A stretch of DNA of 64,000 bases from Roseobacter weihaiensis (GTDB lineage Bacteria > Pseudomonadota > Alphaproteobacteria > Rhodobacterales > Rhodobacteraceae), in contig NZ_JACNMO010000001.1 of the NCBI RefSeq assembly GCF_020622345.1, positions 124,001-188,000 of the forward strand, written 5' to 3'. Under the pieces are notes generated by a model. That model saw only the letters and a list, made by a program, of their open reading frames with translations. It was not told where the DNA came from and did no database searches. Numbering within the stretch: position 1 is the first letter of the stretch; each line of letters starts with the position of its first letter. Shown piece by piece: positions 18,377 through 26,681 of this stretch. Position numbers and translations under genes: made by a program.

Positions 18377-19606
18377 ATGCGCCGCGTCGTCGTGACAGGT
18401 CTGGGCATCGTCTCATCCATCGGAAACAACGCCACAGAGGTCCTCGCCGCCCTCAAAGCGGGCAAAAGCGGGATCGTGGCGAACCCTGAAATGGCCGAGC
18501 ACGGGTTCCGCAGCCAGATTGCCGGCAGCCTGAAGCTGGACGTGACCGAGCATGTGGACAAACGGACGCTGCGGTTCATGGGACCGGGGGCCGCCTACGC
18601 CCATATCGCCATGGGCCAGGCCATTGCGGACGCAGGCTTGGACGAGGCCACGATATCGAACCCGCGCACCGGCCTGGTGGCAGGCTCTGGCGGGCCATCC
18701 ACCAGCGCAATGCTGACGGCGCATAATGTGGTGGCCAAGACCGGCGCCACCAAGCGTATCGGCCCCTTCGCGGTGCCTAAATGCATGTCTTCGACCGTCA
18801 GCGCCAATCTGAGCACGGCCTACAAGATCAAGGGCATCAACTATTCCATCACCTCCGCCTGTTCGACGTCGCTGCACTGCATCGGCAATGCGGCAGAGCA
18901 GATCATGATGGGCAAGCAGGATGTGATGTTTGCCGGGGGCGGGGAGGAGCTGGACTGGACGCTGTCGTGCCTTTTTGACGCCATGGGCGCCATGAGCAGC
19001 AAATACAATGATACGCCCGAGCAGGCGAGCCGCGCCTTTGACGCGGACCGCGATGGCTTCGTGATCTCAGGCGGGGGCGGCATTCTCGTGCTGGAAGAGC
19101 TGGAGCACGCTTTGGCCCGCCGCGCAAAGATTTACGCCGAAGTGACCGGCTTTGCGGCCACCTCCGATGGGGCCGATATGGTGGCACCTTCAGGCGAAGG
19201 CGCGGAACGGGCGATGGGTCTGGCGCTGGCCACGCTGCCCGAGGGGCGGTCGGTCGACTACATCAACGCCCATGGCACTTCGACCCCGGCCGGGGACCAG
19301 CCGGAAATCGAGGCCGTCCGGCGCAGTTTTCAGGGCAAGCGGCAACCGCCTGTCAGCTCCACCAAATCCATGACCGGGCACAGCCAGGGGGCCGCCGGGG
19401 CGCAGGAGGCGATCTATTGCCTTTTGATGTTGCAGCATGACTTCATCACGCCCTCCATCAATGTCGACACCCTCGACCCTGCGTTCAAGGAGGGGGAAAT
19501 CGCGACATCGCTGATCGAAGGGGCCGGGCTTGACAGCGTTATGACCAATTCTTTTGGGTTTGGCGGGACCAATGGGTCGATGATCCTGTCCAGGTATATG
19601 GGGTAG
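18377..19606 (+). CDS. fabB: 3-oxoacyl-ACP synthase I
   Basis: A 409-residue beta-ketoacyl-ACP synthase that elongates cis-3-decenoyl-ACP in unsaturated fatty acid synthesis. It has the catalytic cysteine in [15 protein letters not shown] (near residue 165) and the two histidines in [12 protein letters not shown] (near 300) and [12 protein letters not shown] (near 335), the Cys-His-His triad of KAS I/II. AAAGGAG precedes the ATG at 18377. It lies between fabA and fabI, which supports FabB rather than FabF. Confidence 0.96.
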   Translation: MRRVVVTGLGIVSSIGNNATEVLAALKAGKSGIVANPEMAEHGFRSQIAGSLKLDVTEHVDKRTLRFMGPGAAYAHIAMGQAIADAGLDEATISNPRTGLVAGSGGPSTSAMLTAHNVVAKTGATKRIGPFAVPKCMSSTVSANLSTAYKIKGINYSITSACSTSLHCIGNAAEQIMMGKQDVMFAGGGEELDWTLSCLFDAMGAMSSKYNDTPEQASRAFDADRDGFVISGGGGILVLEELEHALARRAKIYAEVTGFAATSDGADMVAPSGEGAERAMGLALATLPEGRSVDYINAHGTSTPAGDQPEIEAVRRSFQGKRQPPVSSTKSMTGHSQGAAGAQEAIYCLLMLQHDFITPSINVDTLDPAFKEGEIATSLIEGAGLDSVMTNSFGFGGTNGSMILSRYMG

Positions 19607-19612
19607 TTGAGT

Positions 19613-20404
19613 ATGTCGGGAGTGTTGCAAGGAAAACGCGGGCTGGTCATGGGGGTGGCCAATGAACGCTCCATCGCGTGGGGCATTGCAAAAGCCATGG
19701 CGGCGGCCGGGGCCGAGCTCGCCTTTACCTACCAAGGAGAGGCGTTCGGGTCACGGCTCGCCCCGTTGGCAGCCTCGGTCGGATCAGATTTCAGGGTGGA
19801 TGTGGATGTCACCGATGACGCCTCGCTCGATGCGGCTTTTGCGCAACTGGGCGCGCGCTGGCCGACGATTGATTTTGTGGTGCACGCGATTGCGTTTTCC
19901 GACAAGACAGAATTGACCGGTCGGTTCCTCAACACCAGCCGCGACAATTTCAAGCAGACGATGGATATCAGCGCCTATTCCTTTGTCGAAGTGGCGCGCC
20001 GGTCGCATCCCTTGATGGTGGAGAACGGCGGCACGCTGATGACCCTGACCTATCAGGGCAGCAACAGCGTTGTGCCGAATTACAACGTCATGGGCGTGGC
20101 CAAGGCAGCGCTGGAAAGTGCGACGCGTTATCTGGCCAATGACCTCGGGCCGGAAGGCATCCGGGTCAATGCGATCTCGCCCGGCCCGATGAAAACGCTG
20201 GCCGGGGCGGCAATCGGCGGCGCGCGCAAGACCTATAAACACACCGATCAAAACGCCCCCCTGCGGTCGAATGCAACACTGGAAGCGGTTGGCGGTACGG
20301 CAGTCTATCTCGCCTCTGATGCGGGGGCCTGCACCACGGGTGAGATCATCCGCGTTGATGGCGGCTACCACATCCTCGGCATGCCGCAGGGCGAAAACCT
20401 CTAG
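19613..20404 (+). CDS. fabI: Enoyl-ACP reductase (NADH)
   Basis: A 263-residue SDR-fold enzyme catalysing the last step of the elongation cycle. N-terminal GLVMGVANERSIAWGIAKA is the FabI nucleotide-binding pattern, and the active site is YNVMGVAKAALE with Tyr-x6-Lys near residues 153-160, followed by NAISPGPMKTLAG. A TTG two codons upstream directly follows the fabB stop; I prefer the ATG at 19613. The third gene of the fab operon. Confidence 0.95.
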   Translation: MSGVLQGKRGLVMGVANERSIAWGIAKAMAAAGAELAFTYQGEAFGSRLAPLAASVGSDFRVDVDVTDDASLDAAFAQLGARWPTIDFVVHAIAFSDKTELTGRFLNTSRDNFKQTMDISAYSFVEVARRSHPLMVENGGTLMTLTYQGSNSVVPNYNVMGVAKAALESATRYLANDLGPEGIRVNAISPGPMKTLAGAAIGGARKTYKHTDQNAPLRSNATLEAVGGTAVYLASDAGACTTGEIIRVDGGYHILGMPQGENL

Positions 20405-20437
20405 GCGGTCGCGACGCCTGCACAGTTCCGCCCTAAT

Positions 20438-20459
20438 CGTGCCGCATTGACGCGGCACG
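20438..20459. other. Perfect 8-bp GC hairpin after fabI
   Basis: CGTGCCGC (20438-20445), loop ATTGAC, GCGGCACG (20452-20459). It begins 33 bases after the fabI stop and has no T run on either side. It may stabilise or end the fab transcript, and it also sits directly before the start of the next small ORF. Confidence 0.5.
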
Positions 20460-20467
20460 CTTGCCGT

Positions 20468-20800
20468 ATGAGGAAACCGATCAGCAGACGCGACCTTCGC
20501 CAGGTGGCCTACCGGCAACGCGCATCCAGCGCTCGTCTTTACGCGCGTCTGCTGATGCCTGTCACAGTGTTTGTGCTGGCAACCGGCCTCTGGTCGGACC
20601 CGGTCGTCGGTCCTCAACTGGTGCAAGGTCTGGAGGAGATCCGACCAATTGCCGCAAGCTATCTCGTGGATACACCGCTTGAAAATATCCTGGGACCCGC
20701 CCCGGCAACGGAAGACACGGTCGACGCGGCAGACGTGGAAGGCCGCGTCACGGCCTCGACATCGCTACCCCCGTCGGTCGTTCCGATCAATCGCAACTGA
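20468..20800 (+). CDS. Small membrane-anchored protein, unknown function
   Basis: A 110-residue predicted protein with a very basic N-terminus (MRKPISRRDLRQVAYRQR), one hydrophobic segment at about residues 29-46 and an acidic extracytoplasmic tail. The frame is open 7 codons farther upstream, inside the hairpin after fabI. No good Shine-Dalgarno is visible and I do not recognise a family. The positive-inside pattern argues that it is a real type II membrane protein, but it could be a chance ORF. Confidence 0.45.
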   Translation: MRKPISRRDLRQVAYRQRASSARLYARLLMPVTVFVLATGLWSDPVVGPQLVQGLEEIRPIAASYLVDTPLENILGPAPATEDTVDAADVEGRVTASTSLPPSVVPINRN

Positions 20801-20825
20801 ACGTGAGACGGCAGGACCGCCTGAC

Positions 20826-21332
20826 TTAACATGCTTTGGTTGACGCGCGCTGCCGCTGCGAGCGACAGTGCTCCGCATCGCTCAGCTCAGACACTTCCGC
20901 CCCGGCAGGCAATCCGTTCTCTGGCATGACCTGGACATCGCCCCGGTCCGTCTGCCTTTCGCCGCCAGCACCAGCGCTGCGTTTTCTGGCAAACCCCTGC
21001 TCGATCTGCTGGTCGATGGCCCAGACCTGCATCGGATCAGAGATTTCAGAAGGCACCAAAGCGGGGGCTGAAAAACTCTCTGCCTGGGCCGCCGGGTTAA
21101 GGTTTGCTGATCTCAACGATCTGCGACGTTCACAAATGGTGACAGCCAGAAAGCTCCCCGCGAGCGTTAGTAAACTGCCCCCAACCCACCCGGCCACAAG
21201 GGCACCGGCCCAGCTCATTCCGGCAAGCTTTAGTCCTGCCACCACTCCAAGTGTCGCAAGGGCGTTCAATGCCACAAACTGCAATGGATTAACGGGGCGG
21301 GAGGTATCGTCTGGGATGCGGTTTCGGGTCAT
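20826..21332 (-). CDS. Small protein with two membrane segments, unknown function
   Basis: A 168-residue predicted protein. Two hydrophobic segments (about residues 17-38 and 41-66, the second containing GWVGGSLLTLAGSFLAVTIC) form a hairpin, and a hydrophilic tail of about 100 residues follows. I do not recognise a family and see no catalytic motif. It faces the plus-strand small membrane protein tail to tail, 26 bp apart. The real gene might be shorter at its C-terminal end than most homologues, but I cannot tell. Confidence 0.5.
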   Translation of the reverse strand: MTRNRIPDDTSRPVNPLQFVALNALATLGVVAGLKLAGMSWAGALVAGWVGGSLLTLAGSFLAVTICERRRSLRSANLNPAAQAESFSAPALVPSEISDPMQVWAIDQQIEQGFARKRSAGAGGERQTDRGDVQVMPENGLPAGAEVSELSDAEHCRSQRQRASTKAC

Positions 21333-21489
21333 GGCGGTCTCTGCTCAAAAGTGAGGTAGAGGACCTTCTGATCCGATGGCGGTTCATAGTATTTTCACAT
21401 GCATGGTTGTAAAAACGCGCAGTCCAGATTTCAACAGCTTGCCCGTATCTTGATTAATACATCTGACCGACCTGTTAACCAAGCACGGG

Positions 21490-21924
21490 TCAAGCAGCGT
21501 CAACGCGCATGAGTTCGATGTCAAAGGTCAGGTCCTTGCCTGCCAGGGGGTGGTTGCCATCCAAGGTGACCGTTGCCTCATCGACATCGACGACCATCAC
21601 CTTCATCGCCTGCCCTTCCGGCGTCTGCACCTGCAACGGCACGCCGATTTCGAGCGGGATGTCGTCCGGGATGCCCTCGCGTGGCACGGCCTGCCGCATC
21701 TCGGGGTTCACAGGTCCATAGGCCTGATCGCAGGCGATCTGAACCTTCTTTTTGTCCCCGACAGCCATCCCCGGCAGGGCAACATCAAGCCCGGGAATAA
21801 TCTGCCCAGACCCGACAACGAATTCCAGCGGGTCACGACCTTCGGAGCTGTCAAACGTGGTCCCGTCCAGCAAGGTACCGGTGTAGTGGATGGCAACTGT
21901 ATCGCCCGTCTTGACCTGGGTCAT
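21490..21924 (-). CDS. FKBP-type peptidyl-prolyl isomerase (SlyD-like)
   Basis: A 144-residue cytoplasmic isomerase and chaperone. The FKBP core begins MTQVKTGDTVAIHYTGTLLDGTTFDSSEG and the insert-in-flap region sits at about residues 66-125, as in SlyD-type proteins. The metal-binding His/Cys-rich tail of E. coli SlyD is missing; the protein ends soon after DLTFDIELMRV, which fits the short alphaproteobacterial forms. It is monocistronic and divergent from the haloacid dehalogenase gene 177 bp away. Confidence 0.9.
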   Translation of the reverse strand: MTQVKTGDTVAIHYTGTLLDGTTFDSSEGRDPLEFVVGSGQIIPGLDVALPGMAVGDKKKVQIACDQAYGPVNPEMRQAVPREGIPDDIPLEIGVPLQVQTPEGQAMKVMVVDVDEATVTLDGNHPLAGKDLTFDIELMRVDAA

Positions 21925-22101
21925 TCTCTATCCAATCATGTTGAGAAAAGGGATGTTGAAGGCCGCGTATCGGCGGGTTCTTCGTCTTGGGCCCAAGACT
22001 GCCCGCGATAACAGGGCGAGTAAACCCGAAAAGACGGTCATTTCGCCCTTTTCCCTCACCCTGTGGCATGACACTCTGCGCAGCAGATCCGTGGGAGGAC
22101 G

Positions 22102-22794
22102 ATGCAGATGCCTATCACCACTTGTATTTTTGACGCGTACGGGACGCTTTTCGATGTTTCCGCCGCCGCGCGTCAGGCCGCGGCGGAGCCTGAATTTGCC
22201 GCGATCGCCGACAGTTGGCCTGTCCTTGCGGAACACTGGCGACAAAAACAACTGCAGTATACCTGGCTGCGCGCGGTCGTCGGCGCGCATGAGGATTTCT
22301 GGACGGTGACCCAAGAGGGCCTCGACTGGGCCATGCAGAAACAGGGGGTCGGGCAGGATGCGGCCCTGCGTGAAAGACTGCTGGCGCTGTATTGGGAGCT
22401 GCAAAGCTATCCCGAAGTGCCGGAAATGCTCCATAGTCTCAAGCAGATGGGTATGAAGACTGCCATCCTGTCCAACGGCTCTCCGCAGATGCTGGAGGGG
22501 GCAGTGCGCTCCGCCGGGATCGAGGACGTGCTGGATGACACCCTCTCCGTTGAAACGGTTGGCGTGTTCAAACCCGCGCCGCAGGTCTACGATCTGGTGA
22601 GCAAACGCTTTGGATGCGAAAAAGAGGAGGTACTGTTTGTGTCGTCAAACGGATGGGATGCGGCATGCGCAACCGGCTACGGGTTTGAAACGGTCTGGGT
22701 CAATCGCGCGGGAGACCCGCCAGACAGGCTCCCCTGGAGACCGTCACACAGCCTCTCCGATCTGCAAAAAGTTCCTGAACTGGCAGGCGGATAG
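22102..22794 (+). CDS. Haloacid dehalogenase, type II
   Basis: A 230-residue L-2-haloacid dehalogenase-like HAD hydrolase. Motif I is CIFDAYGTLFDV (nucleophile Asp near residue 10), the substrate arginine region is HWRQKQLQYTWLRA, motif II is ILSNGSPQM, motif III KPAPQVYD and motif IV VSSNGWDAACA (Ser, Asn and Asp as in the family). All catalytic positions are kept, so dehalogenation of 2-haloacids is plausible, though many relatives act on other substrates. It is the first gene of a packed plus-strand operon, and its TAG overlaps the GTG of the next gene by one base. Confidence 0.9.
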   Translation: MQMPITTCIFDAYGTLFDVSAAARQAAAEPEFAAIADSWPVLAEHWRQKQLQYTWLRAVVGAHEDFWTVTQEGLDWAMQKQGVGQDAALRERLLALYWELQSYPEVPEMLHSLKQMGMKTAILSNGSPQMLEGAVRSAGIEDVLDDTLSVETVGVFKPAPQVYDLVSKRFGCEKEEVLFVSSNGWDAACATGYGFETVWVNRAGDPPDRLPWRPSHSLSDLQKVPELAGG

Positions 22795-23618
22795 TGGCGC
22801 ATTTCACCACATCAGACGGGTTATCGCTGTATTATACGGACGATGGATCGGGCATCCCGATCCTGTGTTTGCCAGGGTTGACCCGTACCACGGCCGATTT
22901 CGACTACATCACGCCACATCTGGCAAGGTGCAGGCTTATCAAGCTCGATTATCGCGGCAGGGGCAAGTCGGACTGGGACCAAACCTGGCAGAACTACAAT
23001 CTGAGTGTTGAGGCCCGAGATGTCCTGGAGCTTCTGGATCATCTCAAGCTGGACCGGGTGGCGATCCTGGGCACCTCACGCGGTGGATTGCTGGCCATGG
23101 GGATTGCAATGGGGGCCAGAGAAAGGCTGATCGGGGTGGCCCTCAATGATATCGGCCCGGTGATCGATCCCAAGGGGCTCAGCTTTATCATGGGGTATCT
23201 GGGGCGCAAACCCGGCGCGGCAAACCACGTCCAAGCCGCACGCGCGCTCGAACGGGGCCTGAACGGTTTCGTGGATGTGCCTTTTTCGCGGTGGATGGAA
23301 GAGGCCGTCAAACACTACGTCAGAAACGATGACGGCCTTGATATCACCTATGACCCCAAACTGCGCTCTGCGGTCGAAGAGCAGGGCGCACAGGCTGCCC
23401 CGGATCTTTGGCCGTTCTTTGATGCCATGAAGGGGCTGCCGCTGGCCACCATCCGCGGCGAGAACTCCGATCTGCTGACCCGCGAAACACTTGCCCAGAT
23501 GCAGGAATGCCGCCCCGACATGATATCGGCTGTTGCGGTCGGTCGCGGCCATGTCCCCTTTCTGGACGAGCCTGAAGCCGTGGCGGCGTTGCAGACATGG
23601 GTCGAGTTGATGAAATGA
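22794..23618 (+). CDS. Alpha/beta hydrolase
   Basis: A 274-residue esterase-like protein. It has the oxyanion segment CLPGLTRTTADFDYI, the nucleophile elbow ILGTSRGGLLAMG (Ser near residue 101) and a terminal GRGHVPFLDEP that supplies the histidine. No signal peptide, so cytoplasmic. The start is GTG, overlapping the haloacid dehalogenase stop; its TGA overlaps the next ATG. The substrate cannot be read from the sequence. Confidence 0.9.
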   Translation: MAHFTTSDGLSLYYTDDGSGIPILCLPGLTRTTADFDYITPHLARCRLIKLDYRGRGKSDWDQTWQNYNLSVEARDVLELLDHLKLDRVAILGTSRGGLLAMGIAMGARERLIGVALNDIGPVIDPKGLSFIMGYLGRKPGAANHVQAARALERGLNGFVDVPFSRWMEEAVKHYVRNDDGLDITYDPKLRSAVEEQGAQAAPDLWPFFDAMKGLPLATIRGENSDLLTRETLAQMQECRPDMISAVAVGRGHVPFLDEPEAVAALQTWVELMK

Positions 23619-24601
23619 ACATCGATATGATACGCGCCGCAGCGCGGCGGCTTGAGGGGCACATCCGGCACACACCCCTTTTTCATTCGCCTTTTCTCGA
23701 TGAGCTTGCAGGCCGGCGGGTCTGGGTCAAGGCCGAGTGCCTGCAACACACCGGGAGTTTCAAGTACCGTGGGGCACTGTCCGCGATCTCGGCGCTTGCG
23801 CCTGAAAACCGCGCAAAGGGAATTCTCGCTTATTCCAGCGGCAACCATGCGCAGGGGGTCGCCCTGGCGGCCCGGCAGGTCGGGGCCCCTGCGGTCATCA
23901 TCATGCCAGCGGACGCCCCCCGCATCAAGATCGGCAACACCCGTGCTTTGGGCGCGGAGGTGGTGCTCTACAACCGGGTGGCGGGGGAGGACCGCGAGGC
24001 CATCGGTGCCGGTCTCGCGGAGGAAAGGGGGCTGACGCTGATCAGGCCCTTCGACAATGCCCAAGTGATCGCAGGCCAGGGCACCACGGGGCTGGAGATT
24101 GCGCAGGCGGCAGCGGCAGCCGGGATCGCGCAGGCCGATGTGGTGGTATGTTGCGGCGGTGGCGGCTTTGCCTCCGGCATCGCCCTCGCACTGGAAGCGG
24201 AGGCCCCCGGTCTGCGGGTCCGCCCGGCGGAGCCTGCGCATTTCGACGACATGGCCCGCTCGCTCAGGTCAGGCACGCGGCTCAGCAATGCGGCGACCTC
24301 GGGCAGTCTGTGTGACGCGATCATTTCGCCCACGCCGGGGGAGCTGACCTTCCCCATTCTCCAACGGTTGGCCGGGCCCGGTCTGGTAGTCACCGATGAT
24401 GAGGCCCTGCACGCCATGGCGGTGGCCTTCAACATGCTCAAAGTCGTGGCCGAACCGGGAGGTGCCGTGGCGCTGGCCGCCGCCCTGTTTCAGGCTCAGG
24501 CGTTTGAAACCGAAGATGTGATCGTTACCATCTCTGGCGGTAACGTCGATGCGGAGGTCTTTCAGATGGCGCTGAGCCGTTTCGGTGCGGACCACGCCTG
24601 A
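23615..24601 (+). CDS. Threonine/serine dehydratase-like PLP enzyme
   Basis: A 328-residue fold-type II PLP enzyme. The PLP lysine is in HTGSFKYRGALSA (near residue 52), followed by YSSGNHAQGVALAA and a glycine-rich phosphate loop VVCCGGGGFASG (near 180). There is no C-terminal ACT regulatory domain, so it resembles catabolic threonine/serine dehydratases or serine racemase-type enzymes rather than allosteric IlvA. The ATGA overlap with the upstream hydrolase places it in the same operon. Confidence 0.88.
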   Translation: MNIDMIRAAARRLEGHIRHTPLFHSPFLDELAGRRVWVKAECLQHTGSFKYRGALSAISALAPENRAKGILAYSSGNHAQGVALAARQVGAPAVIIMPADAPRIKIGNTRALGAEVVLYNRVAGEDREAIGAGLAEERGLTLIRPFDNAQVIAGQGTTGLEIAQAAAAAGIAQADVVVCCGGGGFASGIALALEAEAPGLRVRPAEPAHFDDMARSLRSGTRLSNAATSGSLCDAIISPTPGELTFPILQRLAGPGLVVTDDEALHAMAVAFNMLKVVAEPGGAVALAAALFQAQAFETEDVIVTISGGNVDAEVFQMALSRFGADHA

Positions 24602-24631
24602 CGAATAGCTCCGCTGAAAAGGAACCGCCTG

Positions 24632-25435
24632 ATGAAAATCGCCCGCTTTGACGGTATCGCACTGCACTACCGGGATGAGGGACCTCAAGAGGGGCCCATC
24701 GTTGTCTTTGCCAACTCGCTGGGCACGGATCTGCGCCTTTGGGATCCGATCATGCCGCTCCTGCCGGAAGGCCTGCGGATCATCCGGTTCGACAAACGCG
24801 GCCATGGGCTGTCCACCTGCCCGCCAAGCCCTTACGGGATGGGCACCCTGGTCAGCGATGCCGAAAAACTGCTGGACTATCTGGAGGTTAAAAACTGCGT
24901 TTTCGTGGGCCTGTCCATCGGGGGCATGATCGCACAGGGCCTGGCGGTGAAGCGGCTGGACCTGATCCGCGCGATGGTACTGTCCAACACGGCGGCCAAG
25001 ATCGGCACCCCCGCGCTTTGGGAAGCGCGCATCGCAGAGGTGCAGAGCGGCGGGATCGAAAAACTGGCCGATGCGGTGATGGAGCGGTGGTTTTCTGCCG
25101 CCTTCCGTGCCACGCCTGCGTTGGAGCTCTGGCGCAACATGCTGACCCGGCAGGAAGACGAAGGCTACATCGGCTGCTCGGCGGCCATCTCCGGCACCGA
25201 CTTCTACACGCCCACCAGCGGGTTGCGCCTGCCCACGCTGGGCATCGCGGGGGCCGAAGATGGCTCGACCCCGCCCGATCTGGTGCGTGAAACCGTTGAT
25301 CTGATCCCCGGCAGCCAGTTCCACCTGATCCGCAAGGCCGGGCATCTGCCCTGCGTCGAGCAGCCCGAGGAATACGCCCGTGTGCTGACCGACTTTCTGA
25401 CCGGCATGGGTCATATCGGGGGCGGCCGTGGCTGA
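24632..25435 (+). CDS. pcaD: 3-oxoadipate enol-lactonase
   Basis: A 267-residue alpha/beta hydrolase that opens 3-oxoadipate enol-lactone in the protocatechuate branch of the beta-ketoadipate pathway. It has ANSLGTDLRLWDPI after the first strand, FDKRGHGLS, the nucleophile elbow VGLSIGGMIAQGLA (Ser near residue 94) and AGHLPCVEQPEEYA near the end, a pattern close to PcaD. The next gene carries a truncated pcaB, supporting a decayed pca cluster. Other pca genes are not in this window. Confidence 0.85.
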   Translation: MKIARFDGIALHYRDEGPQEGPIVVFANSLGTDLRLWDPIMPLLPEGLRIIRFDKRGHGLSTCPPSPYGMGTLVSDAEKLLDYLEVKNCVFVGLSIGGMIAQGLAVKRLDLIRAMVLSNTAAKIGTPALWEARIAEVQSGGIEKLADAVMERWFSAAFRATPALELWRNMLTRQEDEGYIGCSAAISGTDFYTPTSGLRLPTLGIAGAEDGSTPPDLVRETVDLIPGSQFHLIRKAGHLPCVEQPEEYARVLTDFLTGMGHIGGGRG

Positions 25436-26678
25436 CATCCTGCTGGTCCATGGCTCCTGCCACGGCGCGTGGTGCTGGTACGAGGTGGTCCCCCGCCTCA
25501 CCGCCCGGGGCCACCGGGTGCGCGTGCTGGATCTGCCGGGGCACGGCGCGGATCAAACGCCCATAGGCCAGGTGACGCTGGAGGCTTATGCACAGGCCAT
25601 TGCGGTCGCCTGTGCGGACCAGACGGTTCTGGTCGGCCATTCGATGGGCGGCTATGCCATCACGGCTGCGGCCCTTCTGGTCCCGGATCAGATCACCCGG
25701 CTTGTCTATCTGTGCGCCTACGTGCCGCAAGACGGTGTCACCCTGGCCCAGATGCGTGGAAAAGCGCCCACGCAACCGCTGCTCCCGGCCATCCGGAAGG
25801 CAGCGGACGGGCACAGCTTTACGGTTGATCCGGCACTGGCACCGGGTATTTTCTATCACGACTGCACGCCGGAGCATGTCGCCTTCGCCCTGCCCCGGCT
25901 CTGCCCCCAGCCCATCGCGCCCACCGAGACGGCGCTGCACAACCTGGCGCGGATCGCCACCATCCCCCGGCGCTACATCCGGTGCCTTGAGGACCGGACG
26001 ATCCCGCCCGCGTTTCAGGTCACCATGACTGCGGACTGGCCCGAAAAGGAGGTGCAGGAAATGGGCTGCGGGCATTCACCGTTTTTCGCCGCTCCCGACG
26101 GCCTTGCCAGACGCCTCGATCAGGCGATAACAGGATGGCCCATGGCAGCCAGCGTTTTTGACAGCCCACTTTATGCAAAACTCTTTCCAACGGGGGAAGC
26201 GGGTCGGTTGTTTTCAGACAGTGCCGCGCTGCGCGCCATGCTGTTGGTCGAGGGGGCTTTGGCCAAGGTGCAGGGTGAGGCCGGCGTGATCCCTCAGATC
26301 AGCGCGGCAGCGATCCACCGGGCCACGCTGGAGATTCAGATCGACCCCGGTGCGATCGCATCCGAAACCGGTTGGAACGGGGTCAGCGTGCCAGGACTTG
26401 TCGCGACTTTCCGCAAGGAAATGAACGCGCCGGAGCACGCCCAATACGTTCACTGGGGCGCGACCTCCCAGGACATTATCGACACCGGGTTGATGCTGCG
26501 CCTTCGGCAGCTCCTCGCGCTGGCCGAGACGGCGCTCACGGCGCTGTTGGGCAAGCTGGCCGATCAGGCCAAGACAGAGTATCCGACCCTGCCCGACAAC
26601 CTCTTTGACCTGCACGCACAGCTTGGTCACGCCCCTCAGAATGCGCGGCGGTTCGTGGCCCGTGTCCGGGCGCTCTAG
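25428..26678 (+). CDS. In-frame fusion of an alpha/beta hydrolase and a truncated PcaB
   Basis: A 416-residue reading frame with a GTG start overlapping pcaD by 8 bases. Residues 1 to about 235 are a complete small alpha/beta hydrolase of the esterase/hydroxynitrile-lyase-like type (LLVHGSCHGAWCWYEVVP, LVGHSMGGYAITAAA with the nucleophile Ser, and GCGHSPFFAAPDGLA with the His). There is then no stop, and from residue 239 the frame continues as the N-terminal part of 3-carboxy-cis,cis-muconate cycloisomerase. A +1 shift at the junction would give a TAA, so the fusion may be recent. Whether one protein is made is unknown; the hydrolase half could be active. Confidence 0.75.
   Translation: MADILLVHGSCHGAWCWYEVVPRLTARGHRVRVLDLPGHGADQTPIGQVTLEAYAQAIAVACADQTVLVGHSMGGYAITAAALLVPDQITRLVYLCAYVPQDGVTLAQMRGKAPTQPLLPAIRKAADGHSFTVDPALAPGIFYHDCTPEHVAFALPRLCPQPIAPTETALHNLARIATIPRRYIRCLEDRTIPPAFQVTMTADWPEKEVQEMGCGHSPFFAAPDGLARRLDQAITGWPMAASVFDSPLYAKLFPTGEAGRLFSDSAALRAMLLVEGALAKVQGEAGVIPQISAAAIHRATLEIQIDPGAIASETGWNGVSVPGLVATFRKEMNAPEHAQYVHWGATSQDIIDTGLMLRLRQLLALAETALTALLGKLADQAKTEYPTLPDNLFDLHAQLGHAPQNARRFVARVRAL
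26142..26678 (+). pseudogene. pcaB: pcaB fragment (3-carboxymuconate cycloisomerase N-terminus)
   Basis: From an internal ATG (MAASVFDSPLYAKLFPTG) the sequence matches the start of PcaB through YVHWGATSQDIIDTGLMLRLR and about 20 residues more. After that roughly 40 residues (from KTEYPTLPD to the stop) do not look like PcaB. The fragment is 178 residues where the family has about 350-450, and the fumarase-superfamily signature loop (GSSxMPxKxN) is missing, so it cannot be an active cycloisomerase. An AGGA lies before the internal ATG. It looks like a deletion remnant. Confidence 0.8.
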
Positions 26679-26681
26679 CGG

